The translations under genes were made by a program, and so were the position numbers. This document shows positions 25,838 to 34,592 of a stretch of 44,199 bases of DNA, piece by piece. The stretch's first letter is position 1. Every line of letters begins with the position of its first letter. The DNA comes from an uncultured Eubacteriales bacterium. Its GTDB lineage: Bacteria; Bacillota; Clostridia; Monoglobales; Monoglobaceae. The notes beneath the pieces were generated by a model. It ran no database searches. It saw nothing but the letters and a program-made list of their open reading frames with translations, and was not told the DNA's origin. The stretch covers positions 1 to 44,199 of the forward strand of contig CAJKNM010000008.1 in the NCBI GenBank assembly GCA_905201285.1. Direction: 5' to 3'.

Positions 25838-28087
25838 ATGGAAAAAATCAGAGCGTATGAACTCTCTAAAGCGTTTGGTTTCCCGAGTAAGGAAATCGTT
25901 AAGGTTCTTCACGATTATGAGGTGTCGGGAAAGAACCATATGAGCGCTCTTACCGAGTATGAACTGGATGTAATCTTTGAATATTATACGCAGAAGAATC
26001 AGGTTAAAGATTTTTCGATGTATGATAAAGAAAAGGTTGAAAAAGAGGAAGAAGCCGAAAAACAAGACGACACCGAGGTTAAGGAAGAACCGACCGAGGA
26101 AGAAGCGGCTATGGAAGTAGGCCGCAAGGTCAGAATGGTGGATACGCGTGTAAACACGGTTGATCTTGACAGAATAGACGATGAAAAGATTGAAGAGCTT
26201 ATCCCGGATAATGTAAAGCAGGGAACAAAAAAGCAGAAGATTAATCAGAAAAAGAAGAATAAGCAGCTTGGCACAAAACAGAAGCGCGCGCCTGAAGAGA
26301 CCTTAAAGAAAAAAGAGAAGAAGGATAAAAAGGAAGAAAAGGTTCATGTTCTTATTCCGGACGAAATCACGGTCGGACAGCTTGCGGAGAGAATGAAGCG
26401 TCCGGCAACCGAGATTATAAAAAAACTTATGCTTTTAGGAATAATGGCGTCGGTTAATGAGACAATAGATTTTGACACCGCTTCGCTTATAGTTGAAGAA
26501 CTCGGAGGAACCTTTGAAAAGGAAATAATTCTGACCGAAGAGGATAAACTGTTTAATGATGTTCCGGACAGTCCCGAACAGCTTAAACCGCGTTCTCCTG
26601 TTGTTGTTGTAATGGGTCATGTCGACCACGGTAAGACATCGCTTCTTGACTCTATCAGAAACACAAACGTTACTGACGGCGAGTTCGGCGGAATCACACA
26701 GCACATCGGTGCTCACCGCGTAAGAGTGGGTGACAAGAAGATTACCTTCCTTGATACGCCGGGTCACGAGGCGTTTACGGCTATGCGTGCGAGAGGTGCG
26801 ATGGTTACGGATATAGCAATACTTGTTGTTGCGGCGGATGACGGAATTATGCCACAGACAATAGAGGCGATTAACCACGCAAGAGCGGCAGAGGTATCGA
26901 TTATTGTTGCTATAAATAAGATTGATAAAGAGGGCGCAAACCCCGACAGAGTTAAACAAGAGCTTACCGAACAGGGTCTTGTTCCGGAGGAATGGGGCGG
27001 CGACACCATCTGTGTTGAGGTTTCGGCCAAGAAGGGTACTAATATTGATAAGCTTCTTGAGATGGTTCTTCTTGTTGCTGAAATGCGCGAGCTAAAGGCA
27101 AACCCCGACCGTCCGGCTAAGGGAACGGTCATCGAGTCAAAGCTGGATAAGGGAAGAGGTCCTGTCGCGACAGTTCTTGTTCAGAACGGTACACTCAGGG
27201 TCGGCGATATAGTTGTTGCCGGTACGGCGGTAGGTCACGTTCGTGCGATGAATGACGATAAGGGCCGCTCGGTTAAAAAAGCAGGTCCGTCAATTCCGGT
27301 AGAGATTCTCGGCCTTTCAGAGGTTCCTGAAGGCGGAGATACCTTCTACGCGGTGGATGACGAGCGTAAGGCGCGTGAGGTTGTTGAAAACCGAAAGTTC
27401 AAGGAGAAGCAGAGCAAACAGCAGAAGGCGTCGGCTATCTCGCTTGACAATCTCTTTGAGCATATTGAATCGGGTAAGATGAAAGACCTTAACATAATTG
27501 TTAAGGCTGATGTTCAGGGAAGCGTTGAGGCCGTTACTCAGTCGCTTACACGTATATCAAATGATGAGGTTCGTGTAAACGTAATTCACGGTGCGGTAGG
27601 AGCGGTAACTGAGTCGGATGTTATGCTAGCTTCCGCTTCGGGCGCGATTATCGTCGGATTTAACGTCCGTCCGACCCCGGGGGCAGCCACGGCTGCCGAG
27701 AACGATGAGGTTGACATAAGACTCTATAGAGTTATCTATGATGCGATTGAGGATATAGAGAAGGCTCTTAAGGGTATGCTTGAGCCGACCTTCCGCGAGG
27801 CTGTTACGGGTCACGCCGAGATCAGAACGACCTTCCGTGTTTCGGGTGTCGGAACAATCGGCGGTGCTTATGTCACCGACGGTAAGATTCTGAGAAGCAG
27901 TAAGGTCAGAGTTGTCCGCGACGGTATAGTTATCCACGAGGGTGAGCTTGGCTCACTGAAACGTTTTAAGGATGATGTTAAAGAGGTTGCGAGCGGATAC
28001 GAATGCGGTCTCAGTATTGATAAGTTTAATGATATTAAAGACGGAGACGTTGTAGAAGCATATGTAATGGAACAGGTAGAGGTTTAG
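25838..28087 (+). CDS. infB: Translation initiation factor IF-2
   Basis: 749 residues. Two N-terminal IF2_N modules (about 1-55 and about 168-220) flank a long Lys/Glu-rich linker. The GTPase domain has GHVDHGKT (G1, from residue 260), DTPGHEAF (G3) and NKID (G4), followed by domains II-IV. It brings fMet-tRNA to the 30S subunit. AGGAAAGGATGG precedes the ATG. Confidence 0.98.
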   Translation: MEKIRAYELSKAFGFPSKEIVKVLHDYEVSGKNHMSALTEYELDVIFEYYTQKNQVKDFSMYDKEKVEKEEEAEKQDDTEVKEEPTEEEAAMEVGRKVRMVDTRVNTVDLDRIDDEKIEELIPDNVKQGTKKQKINQKKKNKQLGTKQKRAPEETLKKKEKKDKKEEKVHVLIPDEITVGQLAERMKRPATEIIKKLMLLGIMASVNETIDFDTASLIVEELGGTFEKEIILTEEDKLFNDVPDSPEQLKPRSPVVVVMGHVDHGKTSLLDSIRNTNVTDGEFGGITQHIGAHRVRVGDKKITFLDTPGHEAFTAMRARGAMVTDIAILVVAADDGIMPQTIEAINHARAAEVSIIVAINKIDKEGANPDRVKQELTEQGLVPEEWGGDTICVEVSAKKGTNIDKLLEMVLLVAEMRELKANPDRPAKGTVIESKLDKGRGPVATVLVQNGTLRVGDIVVAGTAVGHVRAMNDDKGRSVKKAGPSIPVEILGLSEVPEGGDTFYAVDDERKAREVVENRKFKEKQSKQQKASAISLDNLFEHIESGKMKDLNIIVKADVQGSVEAVTQSLTRISNDEVRVNVIHGAVGAVTESDVMLASASGAIIVGFNVRPTPGAATAAENDEVDIRLYRVIYDAIEDIEKALKGMLEPTFREAVTGHAEIRTTFRVSGVGTIGGAYVTDGKILRSSKVRVVRDGIVIHEGELGSLKRFKDDVKEVASGYECGLSIDKFNDIKDGDVVEAYVMEQVEV

Positions 28088-28101
28088 GAGAGTGAGGCAA
28101 A

Positions 28102-28440
28102 ATGGCAAATTACAGCAGAACCGACAGAATTTCAGAGGAGGTCAAGAGAGAGCTTAGCGCGGTTATTCGCGAGCTTAAGGATCCCAGGCTTCCGATTATG
28201 ACTTCTGTTGTCAGCGTGAGGGTTACTAAAGATTTGAAATTTGCAAAAGCTTATATAAGTGTGATGGGTGATGAGACGGTGAAAAGCGGTGCGCTTGCCG
28301 CCCTAAAGAGCGCAAGCGGATTTATCCGCCGCGAGATAGGGCACAGGCTTAATCTCAGAAACACGCCGGAATTCACCTTTACCATCGATGATTCTATAGA
28401 ATACGGCGCACACATTAACGAAATACTCAAGGAACTATAG
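28102..28440 (+). CDS. rbfA: 30S ribosome-binding factor RbfA
   Basis: 112 residues of the RbfA KH-like fold, with R-T-D-RISEEVKRELS at the start, LKDPRLP and the FTIDDSIEYG-x-I end motif. It is needed for 30S maturation, particularly in the cold. It follows infB after 14 nt with a GGAGAGTGAGG site. Confidence 0.97.
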   Translation: MANYSRTDRISEEVKRELSAVIRELKDPRLPIMTSVVSVRVTKDLKFAKAYISVMGDETVKSGALAALKSASGFIRREIGHRLNLRNTPEFTFTIDDSIEYGAHINEILKEL

Positions 28441-28441
28441 G

Positions 28442-28475
28442 TTCTATGCCTATACGATTCCGTATAGGCATAGAA
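28442..28475 (+). other. Perfect 15-bp hairpin with 4-nt loop between rbfA and nrnA
   Basis: TTCTATGCCTATACG (28442-28456) and CGTATAGGCATAGAA (28461-28475) pair completely around ATTC. No T tract follows. It begins 2 nt after the rbfA stop and precedes the GAGG of the next gene. Size and geometry equal the hairpin at 19491-19524, but the sequence is different. Confidence 0.7.
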
Positions 28476-28493
28476 ATTAACGAGGACAGTGTT

Positions 28494-29450
28494 ATGTTTG
28501 AAAAAATTATTGAAAAAATAAATTCCGCTCAGCGCATCGGACTTTTTGCACATGTCAATCCTGACGGGGACGCACTCGGAAGTATGTATTCGCTAAAGAA
28601 TGTTCTTGCCTCAATGGGCAAGAACGGCGAGGTTTTCCTGTGCGGAAAGGCGGAGTCAAGCGTTTTTAACTTGATTTATGACGGTGAAACTCCGAAATGT
28701 GAGCCTGAGGACTGTGATCTTCTGATTGCACTTGACAGCTCAGACATAGACCGTCTCGGAGAGTGGAAGGAAGCCTTTTCGGCACATTCCAATACCGCGG
28801 CGATTGACCATCATATCACTCATATAAAATATGCGAATGAAACGGTGGTGGAGGATATTTCTTCAAATTGCGAACTGCTCTGCGGGATGTATAAGGAAAT
28901 GAGCGCGAACATTTCGGAAAAAACCGCGACAGACCTATACATAGGAATCGCAACCGATACAGGAAGCTTTAAATATTCGTCAGTAACGGGAGATACGCAT
29001 CGCGCCGCGGCATGGCTTATCGAAAAAGGAGCGCGATTCGACTATGTCAGCAAGAAAATTTTTGACACAAAATCGAAGGAATACTTTGAGATATTGCGGC
29101 TTGCCATATCAAAAATAAAATATTATGCCGGGGGCAGGATTGCGTATCTTTGCCTTGAGGGCGAGGATTTTGCCCGCTGCGGCATTGAAGAAGCTGACGC
29201 GAATGCCGTTGTATCACTTCCCGGAAGTGTCGAGGGCGTTGAGGCGAGCATCTATGTAAGAAGGCGAGGCGAGGATGAGTATAAGGTTAGCCTTAGGTCA
29301 TCCGGATATGTGGATGTGGCGAGGATAGCGCTTGGCTTCGGAGGCGGCGGCCATGTTAAGGCGGCAGGGTTTTCGCTGACAGGAAGCGAATTTGACAGCG
29401 GAGTGAAAGACTTAATTTCACGAATTTCAGAACAGTTGGAGCAGAAATGA
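28494..29450 (+). CDS. nrnA: DHH/DHHA1 phosphoesterase, NrnA (nanoRNase/pAp phosphatase) family
   Basis: 318 residues from ATG 28494 behind CGAGGAC. The longer frame to 28446 would run through the 15-bp hairpin and is rejected. Metal motifs are intact: HVNPDGDALGS, D in LIALDSSDID, and DHHITH. DHHA1 ends with GFGGGGHVKAAGF. NrnA degrades 2-5 nt RNAs and dephosphorylates pAp. Position between rbfA and truB is standard. The stop overlaps the truB start by 4 nt. Confidence 0.93.
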   Translation: MFEKIIEKINSAQRIGLFAHVNPDGDALGSMYSLKNVLASMGKNGEVFLCGKAESSVFNLIYDGETPKCEPEDCDLLIALDSSDIDRLGEWKEAFSAHSNTAAIDHHITHIKYANETVVEDISSNCELLCGMYKEMSANISEKTATDLYIGIATDTGSFKYSSVTGDTHRAAAWLIEKGARFDYVSKKIFDTKSKEYFEILRLAISKIKYYAGGRIAYLCLEGEDFARCGIEEADANAVVSLPGSVEGVEASIYVRRRGEDEYKVSLRSSGYVDVARIALGFGGGGHVKAAGFSLTGSEFDSGVKDLISRISEQLEQK

Positions 29451-30328
29451 ACGGAATAATCAATATAAATAAGCCGCTTGGTATGACGTCCCACGATGTT
29501 GTCGGACGGCTGAGAAGAATTTTGGGAATAAAAAAGATAGGCCACACCGGAACCCTCGACCCCGACGCGAGCGGGGTGCTTCCTATGTGCATAGGCCGTG
29601 CAACAAAAACGGCTGATATGCTGACGGCTCAGAATAAACAGTATATAGCAGAGGTGACGCTGGGGAGTGCGACAACTACGCTTGATGCCTCGGGCGAGGT
29701 GACAGAAACGTCAGAGGTTAATGTCGATGAATGTGACATTCAAAGCGTTGTGACTGAATTTGTGGGGGATATTATGCAGATACCGCCTATGTATTCGGCA
29801 ATAAAGATAGACGGAAAGCGTCTGTATGAGCTTGCACGCGAGGGTGTTGAGGTCGAGCGAAAGCCGAGACCGGTCACGATTGAAAAAATTGAGATACTCG
29901 GTATTGACCTTGAAAACAAGAAGTTTTCGATGAAGGTTGACTGTTCAAAGGGAACGTATATAAGAACCCTCTGTGATGACATAGGAAGGCGGCTGGGGTG
30001 CCTTGCACATATGTCGGCGCTTATAAGAACCCGCTCAGGCAGGTTCTGTATAGATGACGCCTATACCTTAGACGAGGTGGAAAAAATGGCAGGTGAGGGC
30101 GATATGAGCTTTCTTGTGCCTATCGACAAGGTATTTGAAGAACTTCCGAAATTGATTCTGTCAAGCAGAAGGGCAAAGCTGATGTGTAACGGTGTCAGGA
30201 TTTCCGCACAGGGGATAATAGACGGTGAAGCATATCGTGTATATGACGAGAGTGGGAGCTTTCTGACAATTTCAGAGGCAGAGAACGGGCAGCTTAAAAT
30301 ACTAAAGACGTTTTATCAGACAAGTTAA
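29447..30328 (+). CDS. truB: tRNA pseudouridine-55 synthase TruB
   Basis: 293 residues. The catalytic aspartate is D38 in GHTGTLDPDASGVLP. The KPLGMTSHDVV N-terminal motif and the YIRTLCDDIGRRL segment are present. A short PUA-like C-terminal domain follows. It forms the T-loop pseudouridine in tRNA. GGAGCAG precedes the overlapping ATG. Confidence 0.97.
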   Translation: MNGIININKPLGMTSHDVVGRLRRILGIKKIGHTGTLDPDASGVLPMCIGRATKTADMLTAQNKQYIAEVTLGSATTTLDASGEVTETSEVNVDECDIQSVVTEFVGDIMQIPPMYSAIKIDGKRLYELAREGVEVERKPRPVTIEKIEILGIDLENKKFSMKVDCSKGTYIRTLCDDIGRRLGCLAHMSALIRTRSGRFCIDDAYTLDEVEKMAGEGDMSFLVPIDKVFEELPKLILSSRRAKLMCNGVRISAQGIIDGEAYRVYDESGSFLTISEAENGQLKILKTFYQTS

Positions 30329-30373
30329 CTAACAGACAAATTGACTAATATTATAAAAGAAGGAAAGTAGCTT

Positions 30374-31330
30374 ATGCAGATATACCGTATTGAATCAGGG
30401 CAATTAAATCTTAGACTCGGCGGAACAGCTGCAGCATTCGGCAGATTTGACGCGCTGCATCGCGGGCATATGAGCATAATCGGAAGGGCAGTCGGATACG
30501 CTGAAAAGCATGGACTTAAATCGCTTGTCTATATGTTTGAGAATGAGCCGGCCGAGGTAATCAGCGGAAGACAGGTTAAGTCTGTCAACACTGTGTCAAA
30601 GCGGCTTGAGATTCTTGAAAAAGCAGGCGTTGATATAGCTGTCGTTCAAAAATTTGACAAAACGGTTATGAATATGCCGTGTGAGAGGTTCATAAACGAC
30701 TATATCCGAGAGGCATTTGACGCGAAATACATTGCGGTTGGGTTTAACTATCGTTTCGGAAGAAACGCGGAAGGCACCGCCGAGTATTTGAGAGACGAAT
30801 GCCGAAAGTTCGGTACTGAAGTGTATATAGAAGAAGGAATTTCGGACTCAAGCGGCGTGATTTCAAGCACGCGGATACGAGAGCTTATAGCCGATTGCCG
30901 TGTGGACGTCGCGGCAGAGTTGATGGGAAGATACTTTTCGGTGAGCGGAATCATAGTGAGAGGACACCACATAGGAAGTGACAGACTCGGGTTTCCGACG
31001 GCGAACATTAAGTTTCCGAAGGACTGTATCGTTCCCGGATACGGGGTGTATATAACAACGGCGTGCGTTAAAGGAAGGCGCTTTCCCGCGATTACCAATG
31101 TCGGAGGAAAGCCGACACTTAATGATGGCGGAATGTTGATTGAAACGCACATATGTGGGGAGTTCGGTGACTTGTACGGAGAAAGGATAGAGATTGAATT
31201 TTGTGAATTTATTCGCGGAATCCGGAAATTTGACAGCCTTGATGACTTGGCGAATCAGCTGAAAAAAGACAGAGACAGGTCAGAAAAATTTTATATAACT
31301 AAGTATGCAGGAGGTATAACAAATGAATAA
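30374..31330 (+). CDS. ribF: Bifunctional riboflavin kinase/FAD synthetase RibF
   Basis: 318 residues. The N-terminal FMN adenylyltransferase domain has AFGRFDALHRGH in place of the usual GNFDGVHLGH; the HxGH histidines remain, while the G-V pair is changed to A-L. SSTRIRELI marks the second nucleotide motif. The C-terminal riboflavin kinase domain shows GFPTANI, GVY and the NVGGKPT loop. It makes FMN and FAD. A spacer of 45 nt separates it from truB. It overlaps the next gene by 8 nt. Confidence 0.93.
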   Translation: MQIYRIESGQLNLRLGGTAAAFGRFDALHRGHMSIIGRAVGYAEKHGLKSLVYMFENEPAEVISGRQVKSVNTVSKRLEILEKAGVDIAVVQKFDKTVMNMPCERFINDYIREAFDAKYIAVGFNYRFGRNAEGTAEYLRDECRKFGTEVYIEEGISDSSGVISSTRIRELIADCRVDVAAELMGRYFSVSGIIVRGHHIGSDRLGFPTANIKFPKDCIVPGYGVYITTACVKGRRFPAITNVGGKPTLNDGGMLIETHICGEFGDLYGERIEIEFCEFIRGIRKFDSLDDLANQLKKDRDRSEKFYITKYAGGITNE

Positions 31331-32393
31331 TAAGGCGAAAAAAGTGTCGGCAATTCTGGCCGCGGCAATGATTGCGGCGGTTTCGTTTACCGGCTGCGGC
31401 AAGAGCGGTGAGAGCAGTACCGAGGCACCTTCATCGGTCAAGGTTGATTCAAAAACCGTGGCTGAGGTGGACGGAGTTAAGCTTGACACCGGCCTGCTTA
31501 ACTATTACATTTATCAGGCGGCCGTAAACGAGGAGTATAAAGCAAACCAAAACTTCAGCGGGGATTTCTCATCGGTTAACTGGGACGAAAAAGATTCCGA
31601 TGGAAAGACAAAGGGTGACAAGATAAAAGAATCGGCGCTTAAAGAGCTTATGGGTAAACAGCTTGTCGTTCAGCTCGGAAAGGATAACGGTGTTACGTTG
31701 TCGGATGATGAGAAAAATCAAGCAACCGACAGTATAGAACAGTTCAAAAATCAGTATGGCGAAGAGGCTCTTAATGCAAATATGCAGGCAATGGGTTTAA
31801 AGTCGGCCGAGGATTATCAAAAGCTATATGAGATTGAAACGCTTTACAGAAAGGTTGAAACTGATTTTGTGAAGAACAAGGATAAATATGCTTCGGTGAA
31901 CCTTGAAGAATATCAGGACCCCGATCAGATTTGTGTTCAGCATATTCTCATTAAAAATGACAGTCAGAAGTATTCGGACCCAAAGGCAACGATTGATGAG
32001 GTTTTGGCACGTGCCAAGAACGGCGAGGATTTCACCGAGTTGATGAAGGAATATAACGAGGATACAGGTGAGACCGAGGGCGGATATTGCTTTGGCAGAG
32101 GTGAGATGGTTTCGGAATTTGAAAATGCGGCGTTTGCGCTGAATTATAACGAAATCAGTGACGTGGTAAAGACGGAGTATGGCTATCACATAATAAAGAG
32201 AATTACCGGTCTTGCCGAGCTTAAAAATTATTTAATTCAGGCATCAAAGATTGAGAAACAGGACAAGGTTTTAAAGGATATTTCGGTTGGTGATGTAATG
32301 AAAAATATTCAAGACGCAATGACAAAGGCGAAAGAGCTTAATTCCAAGAGCACTCAGAACGCCGAGAATACTCAAGCAGACAGCGGTAAGTAG
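31323..32393 (+). CDS. Lipoprotein peptidyl-prolyl isomerase, PrsA/SurA-like
   Basis: 356 residues. A lipoprotein signal peptide ends in the lipobox FTGC with C25, so the mature protein should be anchored outside the membrane. A SurA-like N-terminal chaperone region is followed by a parvulin (PpiC) domain from about 196 to 300 (QICVQHILIKN ... EYGYHIIKRI). PrsA-like foldases help secreted proteins fold. The tail is Lys/Asn/Thr-rich. It overlaps ribF by 8 nt, so the two are probably co-translated, although their roles are unrelated. Confidence 0.88.
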   Translation: MNNKAKKVSAILAAAMIAAVSFTGCGKSGESSTEAPSSVKVDSKTVAEVDGVKLDTGLLNYYIYQAAVNEEYKANQNFSGDFSSVNWDEKDSDGKTKGDKIKESALKELMGKQLVVQLGKDNGVTLSDDEKNQATDSIEQFKNQYGEEALNANMQAMGLKSAEDYQKLYEIETLYRKVETDFVKNKDKYASVNLEEYQDPDQICVQHILIKNDSQKYSDPKATIDEVLARAKNGEDFTELMKEYNEDTGETEGGYCFGRGEMVSEFENAAFALNYNEISDVVKTEYGYHIIKRITGLAELKNYLIQASKIEKQDKVLKDISVGDVMKNIQDAMTKAKELNSKSTQNAENTQADSGK

Positions 32394-32451
32394 ATTGCGG
32401 CCGGGCTGATATGCCGAGGTTGACTAAAATCAAAGAACAGGAGAGATTAAA

Positions 32452-32946
32452 ATGGCTGAAAACAAAAAAGTAAAGGTAGAAATGGAAAACGGCGGTGAAT
32501 TTATTATAGAGCTTATGCCGGAATACGCACCCGAAACGGCGGCGAATTTTGAGGCTCTTGCGGCTGACGGATTCTATGACGGAGTAATTTTCCACCGCGT
32601 GATAGATGACTTTATGGCTCAGGGCGGCGACCCGACCGGAACGGGTATGGGCGGAAGCGGAAAGAATATAAAGGGAGAGTTTGCACAGAACGGCTTCCCT
32701 CAGAATACTCTTTCACATACACGCGGAGTGGTTTCGATGGCGCGGTCAATGGACCCGAATTCGGCGAGCAGCCAGTTCTTTATTTGCTATGGTGACTGCA
32801 CATTCTTAGACGGTCAGTATGCGGCGTTCGGAAAGGTTACCGACGGAATGGAAACGGTTGACGATTTTCTTAAAATCGAGAGAAGAGGTCCCGAGGGCGG
32901 AACTCCCGTTGAAGAAATAAAAATTAAGAAGATGACTGTTCTGTAA
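32452..32946 (+). CDS. Cyclophilin-type peptidyl-prolyl cis-trans isomerase
   Basis: 164 residues, cytosolic (no signal peptide). Cyclophilin motifs are present: FHRVIDDFMAQGGDPTGTG, SMARSMDPNSASSQFFI and LDGQYAAFGKV. It speeds proline isomerisation in folding. It directly follows the lipoprotein isomerase gene, giving a pair of unrelated foldase families. ACAGGAGAG precedes the ATG. Confidence 0.95.
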   Translation: MAENKKVKVEMENGGEFIIELMPEYAPETAANFEALAADGFYDGVIFHRVIDDFMAQGGDPTGTGMGGSGKNIKGEFAQNGFPQNTLSHTRGVVSMARSMDPNSASSQFFICYGDCTFLDGQYAAFGKVTDGMETVDDFLKIERRGPEGGTPVEEIKIKKMTVL

Positions 32947-33011
32947 GTCAAATTCGGCATTTAACGTGGCGTATTATGGCAATGTATAGTTTATCTGTGT
33001 TAGATATTGTC

Positions 33012-33037
33012 GCATAATGTAGTTATGTGCATTATGC
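33012..33037. promoter_or_regulatory. Inverted repeat upstream of the cold-shock promoter
   Basis: GCATAATG (33012-33019) and CATTATGC (33030-33037) face each other over 10 nt, ending 11 nt before the -35 box. It could be an operator, or a weak end signal for the cyclophilin transcript, but no T run follows. Otherwise the 192-nt gap 32947-33138 holds only the promoter and leader of the cold-shock gene. Confidence 0.4.
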
Positions 33038-33048
33038 ACAAAAAAGTG

Positions 33049-33077
33049 TTGACAAGCATCGGTATCTGTGTTATAAT
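33049..33077 (+). promoter_or_regulatory. Consensus promoter of the cold-shock gene
   Basis: A perfect TTGACA (33049-33054) and perfect TATAAT (33072-33077) are 17 bp apart. The leader of about 55 nt contains the palindrome TTCACGTGAA (one mismatch) near 33097 and an AGGAGG site. Confidence 0.92.
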
Positions 33078-33138
33078 AGAGGTATGGTTAATGTTTCTCA
33101 CGTGAACCGTTGACCTAAGACTTTTAGGAGGTATTAAG

Positions 33139-33336
33139 ATGCTAGGAAAGGTAAAATGGTTTAACGCAGAAAAAGGATTCGGATTTATCGAGACCGAAGA
33201 GGGAAAAGATGTATTTGTTCACTATTCTGCGATTGCCATGGATGGCTACAAGACACTCGAAGAGGGTGCAGAGGTTGAATTTGATGTTGTTGAGGGTGCT
33301 AAAGGACCGCAGGCTACAGATGTTAAGCGTGTGTAA
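33139..33336 (+). CDS. Cold-shock domain protein
   Basis: 65 residues, a single OB-fold cold-shock domain. RNP1 (KGFGFIE) and RNP2 (VFVHYSAI) are intact, as is the GKVKWFN N-terminus. It binds single-stranded RNA and DNA as an RNA chaperone. It has its own perfect promoter and terminator and is likely highly expressed. Confidence 0.97.
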   Translation: MLGKVKWFNAEKGFGFIETEEGKDVFVHYSAIAMDGYKTLEEGAEVEFDVVEGAKGPQATDVKRV

Positions 33337-33370
33337 TCCTTTTTAAATAGCTTAAAATGAACTTAAATTA

Positions 33371-33412
33371 AACAATAAAACAGGCTGCCTTACGGCGGCC
33401 TGTTTTATTGTT
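33371..33412. terminator. Bidirectional terminator between the cold-shock gene and the CD1247-like gene
   Basis: The arms AACAATAAAACAGGC and GCCTGTTTTATTGTT flank a short GC stem and a 4-nt loop. T runs occur on both strands. The two genes converge here. Confidence 0.92.
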
Positions 33413-33415
33413 CCG

Positions 33416-33832
33416 TTATTCGTGATCGTGGTCGTGGTCACAGCCACAGTCGCATTCACATTCATCAAAGTCCAGCTCGATTGTCTTGCCGCATTCGGGG
33501 CAAACGAAGTCGCCGCTTGCGATGTCATCAAGGTCATCGCCGGTGAAGTCGATTTCAGCGCCGCAGTTATCACAAACGATGGTATAAACATCGTCATCAT
33601 CATCGTCATCGCCGAAAACATTTTCGCCGATAACATCGATAACATCTTCCATCTCATCAAGCTTATCAGCAACGAAAGCCTGTTCGTCATCAAGAGATTC
33701 AAGCTCGTTCGCCATATCGCTGACAAGGTTTAAAAGCTCGCCTATGAGCTTGCCCTCGGTTTTGTCTGTGTCAAGCTTAAGACCTTCGGCAAGTCCCTGA
33801 AGGTATGAAGCACGGTTTGTAAGTTCTGACAT
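33416..33832 (-). CDS. CD1247-like zinc-ribbon protein with acidic Cys/His tail
   Basis: 138 residues. Residues 1-65 form a charged helical region (AEGLKLD-x-DKTEGKLI) that resembles the clostridial CD1247 N-terminal domain. An Asp run (DDDDDDD, about 75-81) leads to a zinc ribbon, CDNCG ... CPECG. The last 18 residues alternate acidic residues with Cys and then His (ECECDCGC then DHDHDHE), a probable metal-binding tail. The function is unknown. It is widespread in Clostridia next to translation genes; here it lies downstream of efp on the same strand. AGGAGG precedes the ATG. Confidence 0.8.
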   Translation of the reverse strand: MSELTNRASYLQGLAEGLKLDTDKTEGKLIGELLNLVSDMANELESLDDEQAFVADKLDEMEDVIDVIGENVFGDDDDDDDVYTIVCDNCGAEIDFTGDDLDDIASGDFVCPECGKTIELDFDECECDCGCDHDHDHE

Positions 33833-33874
33833 ATTGTCCTCCTTTTGGCGGAAAAGCCGCCTTATTATATTTAA

Positions 33875-34432
33875 TTAAACTCTTGCCATATATTCGCCCG
33901 TACGCGTGTCGATACGGATGGTATCGCCCTCGTTTACGAACATAGGAACAGTAATGGTAGCGCCGCTCTCAACGGTTGCGGGCTTAGTAACGTTTGTTGC
34001 TGTGTTGCCCTTAACACCGGGTTCTGTCTCGGTAACCTTAAGCTCGACAAATGTCGGCGGCTCAACCGCAAAAACGTTGCCCTTATACGAAAGAATCTTG
34101 ACAGTCATATTTTCCATAACAAACTTCATAGCATCGCCGAGCTGATCCTTGCTGAGCGGAGTCTGTTCATATGTTTCCTGATCCATAAAGTAGTAAAGGC
34201 CGCCGTCCTCATAAAGGTATTCCATTTCATGTCTGTCGATGCGTGCCTGCTCAACCTTTTCTGTCGGGTTGAATGTGCGCTCTACAACTGCGCCGGTCAT
34301 AACATTCTTCATTTTTGTTCTGACGAAAGCCGCGCCTTTACCCGGCTTAACGTGCTGGAACTCAACAACCTGATATACATTTCCTTCAAATTCAAATGTG
34401 AGTCCGTTTCTAAAATCACCTGCTGTTATCAT
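33875..34432 (-). CDS. efp: Elongation factor P
   Basis: 185 residues from ATG at 34432, which has AAGGAGG upstream and gives the canonical length; the frame open to 34459 lacks a ribosome site. KOW-like, OB and C-terminal domains are complete. The tip loop is VKPGKGAAF, with K32 at the position that is modified in many species. EF-P rescues ribosomes stalled at polyproline. Confidence 0.98.
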   Translation of the reverse strand: MITAGDFRNGLTFEFEGNVYQVVEFQHVKPGKGAAFVRTKMKNVMTGAVVERTFNPTEKVEQARIDRHEMEYLYEDGGLYYFMDQETYEQTPLSKDQLGDAMKFVMENMTVKILSYKGNVFAVEPPTFVELKVTETEPGVKGNTATNVTKPATVESGATITVPMFVNEGDTIRIDTRTGEYMARV

Positions 34433-34475
34433 CGGTGAAACCTCCTTAAAATTGTACAAATAGAATTCTTATTCT

Positions 34476-34504
34476 ATTTTATACTAAAAATGCAAAAAAA
34501 GCAA
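34476..34504 (-). promoter_or_regulatory. Probable efp promoter
   Basis: On the minus strand, TTGCTT (34499-34504) and TAAAAT (34476-34481) are 17 bp apart, about 45 nt upstream of the efp start. The match is weaker than that of the neighbouring plus-strand promoter. Confidence 0.55.
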
Positions 34505-34517
34505 GGTTTTTTTGTGG

Positions 34518-34546
34518 TTGACCGCGGAATAAGAATGTGATATACT
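34518..34546 (+). promoter_or_regulatory. Promoter of the BaiN-like flavoprotein gene
   Basis: TTGACC (34518-34523) and TATACT (34541-34546) are separated by 17 bp and lie about 45 nt before the ATG at 34593. The efp promoter diverges from it 14 nt to the left. Confidence 0.8.
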
Positions 34547-34592
34547 AATTTTTGTGAAAAACCAACAATATATTTACGGAGATTAACATATT

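Noticed and set aside
30329..30373. FMN riboswitch or promoter before ribF
   Set aside because: The gap is 45 nt, too short for the riboswitch, and only weak promoter-like hexamers are present.
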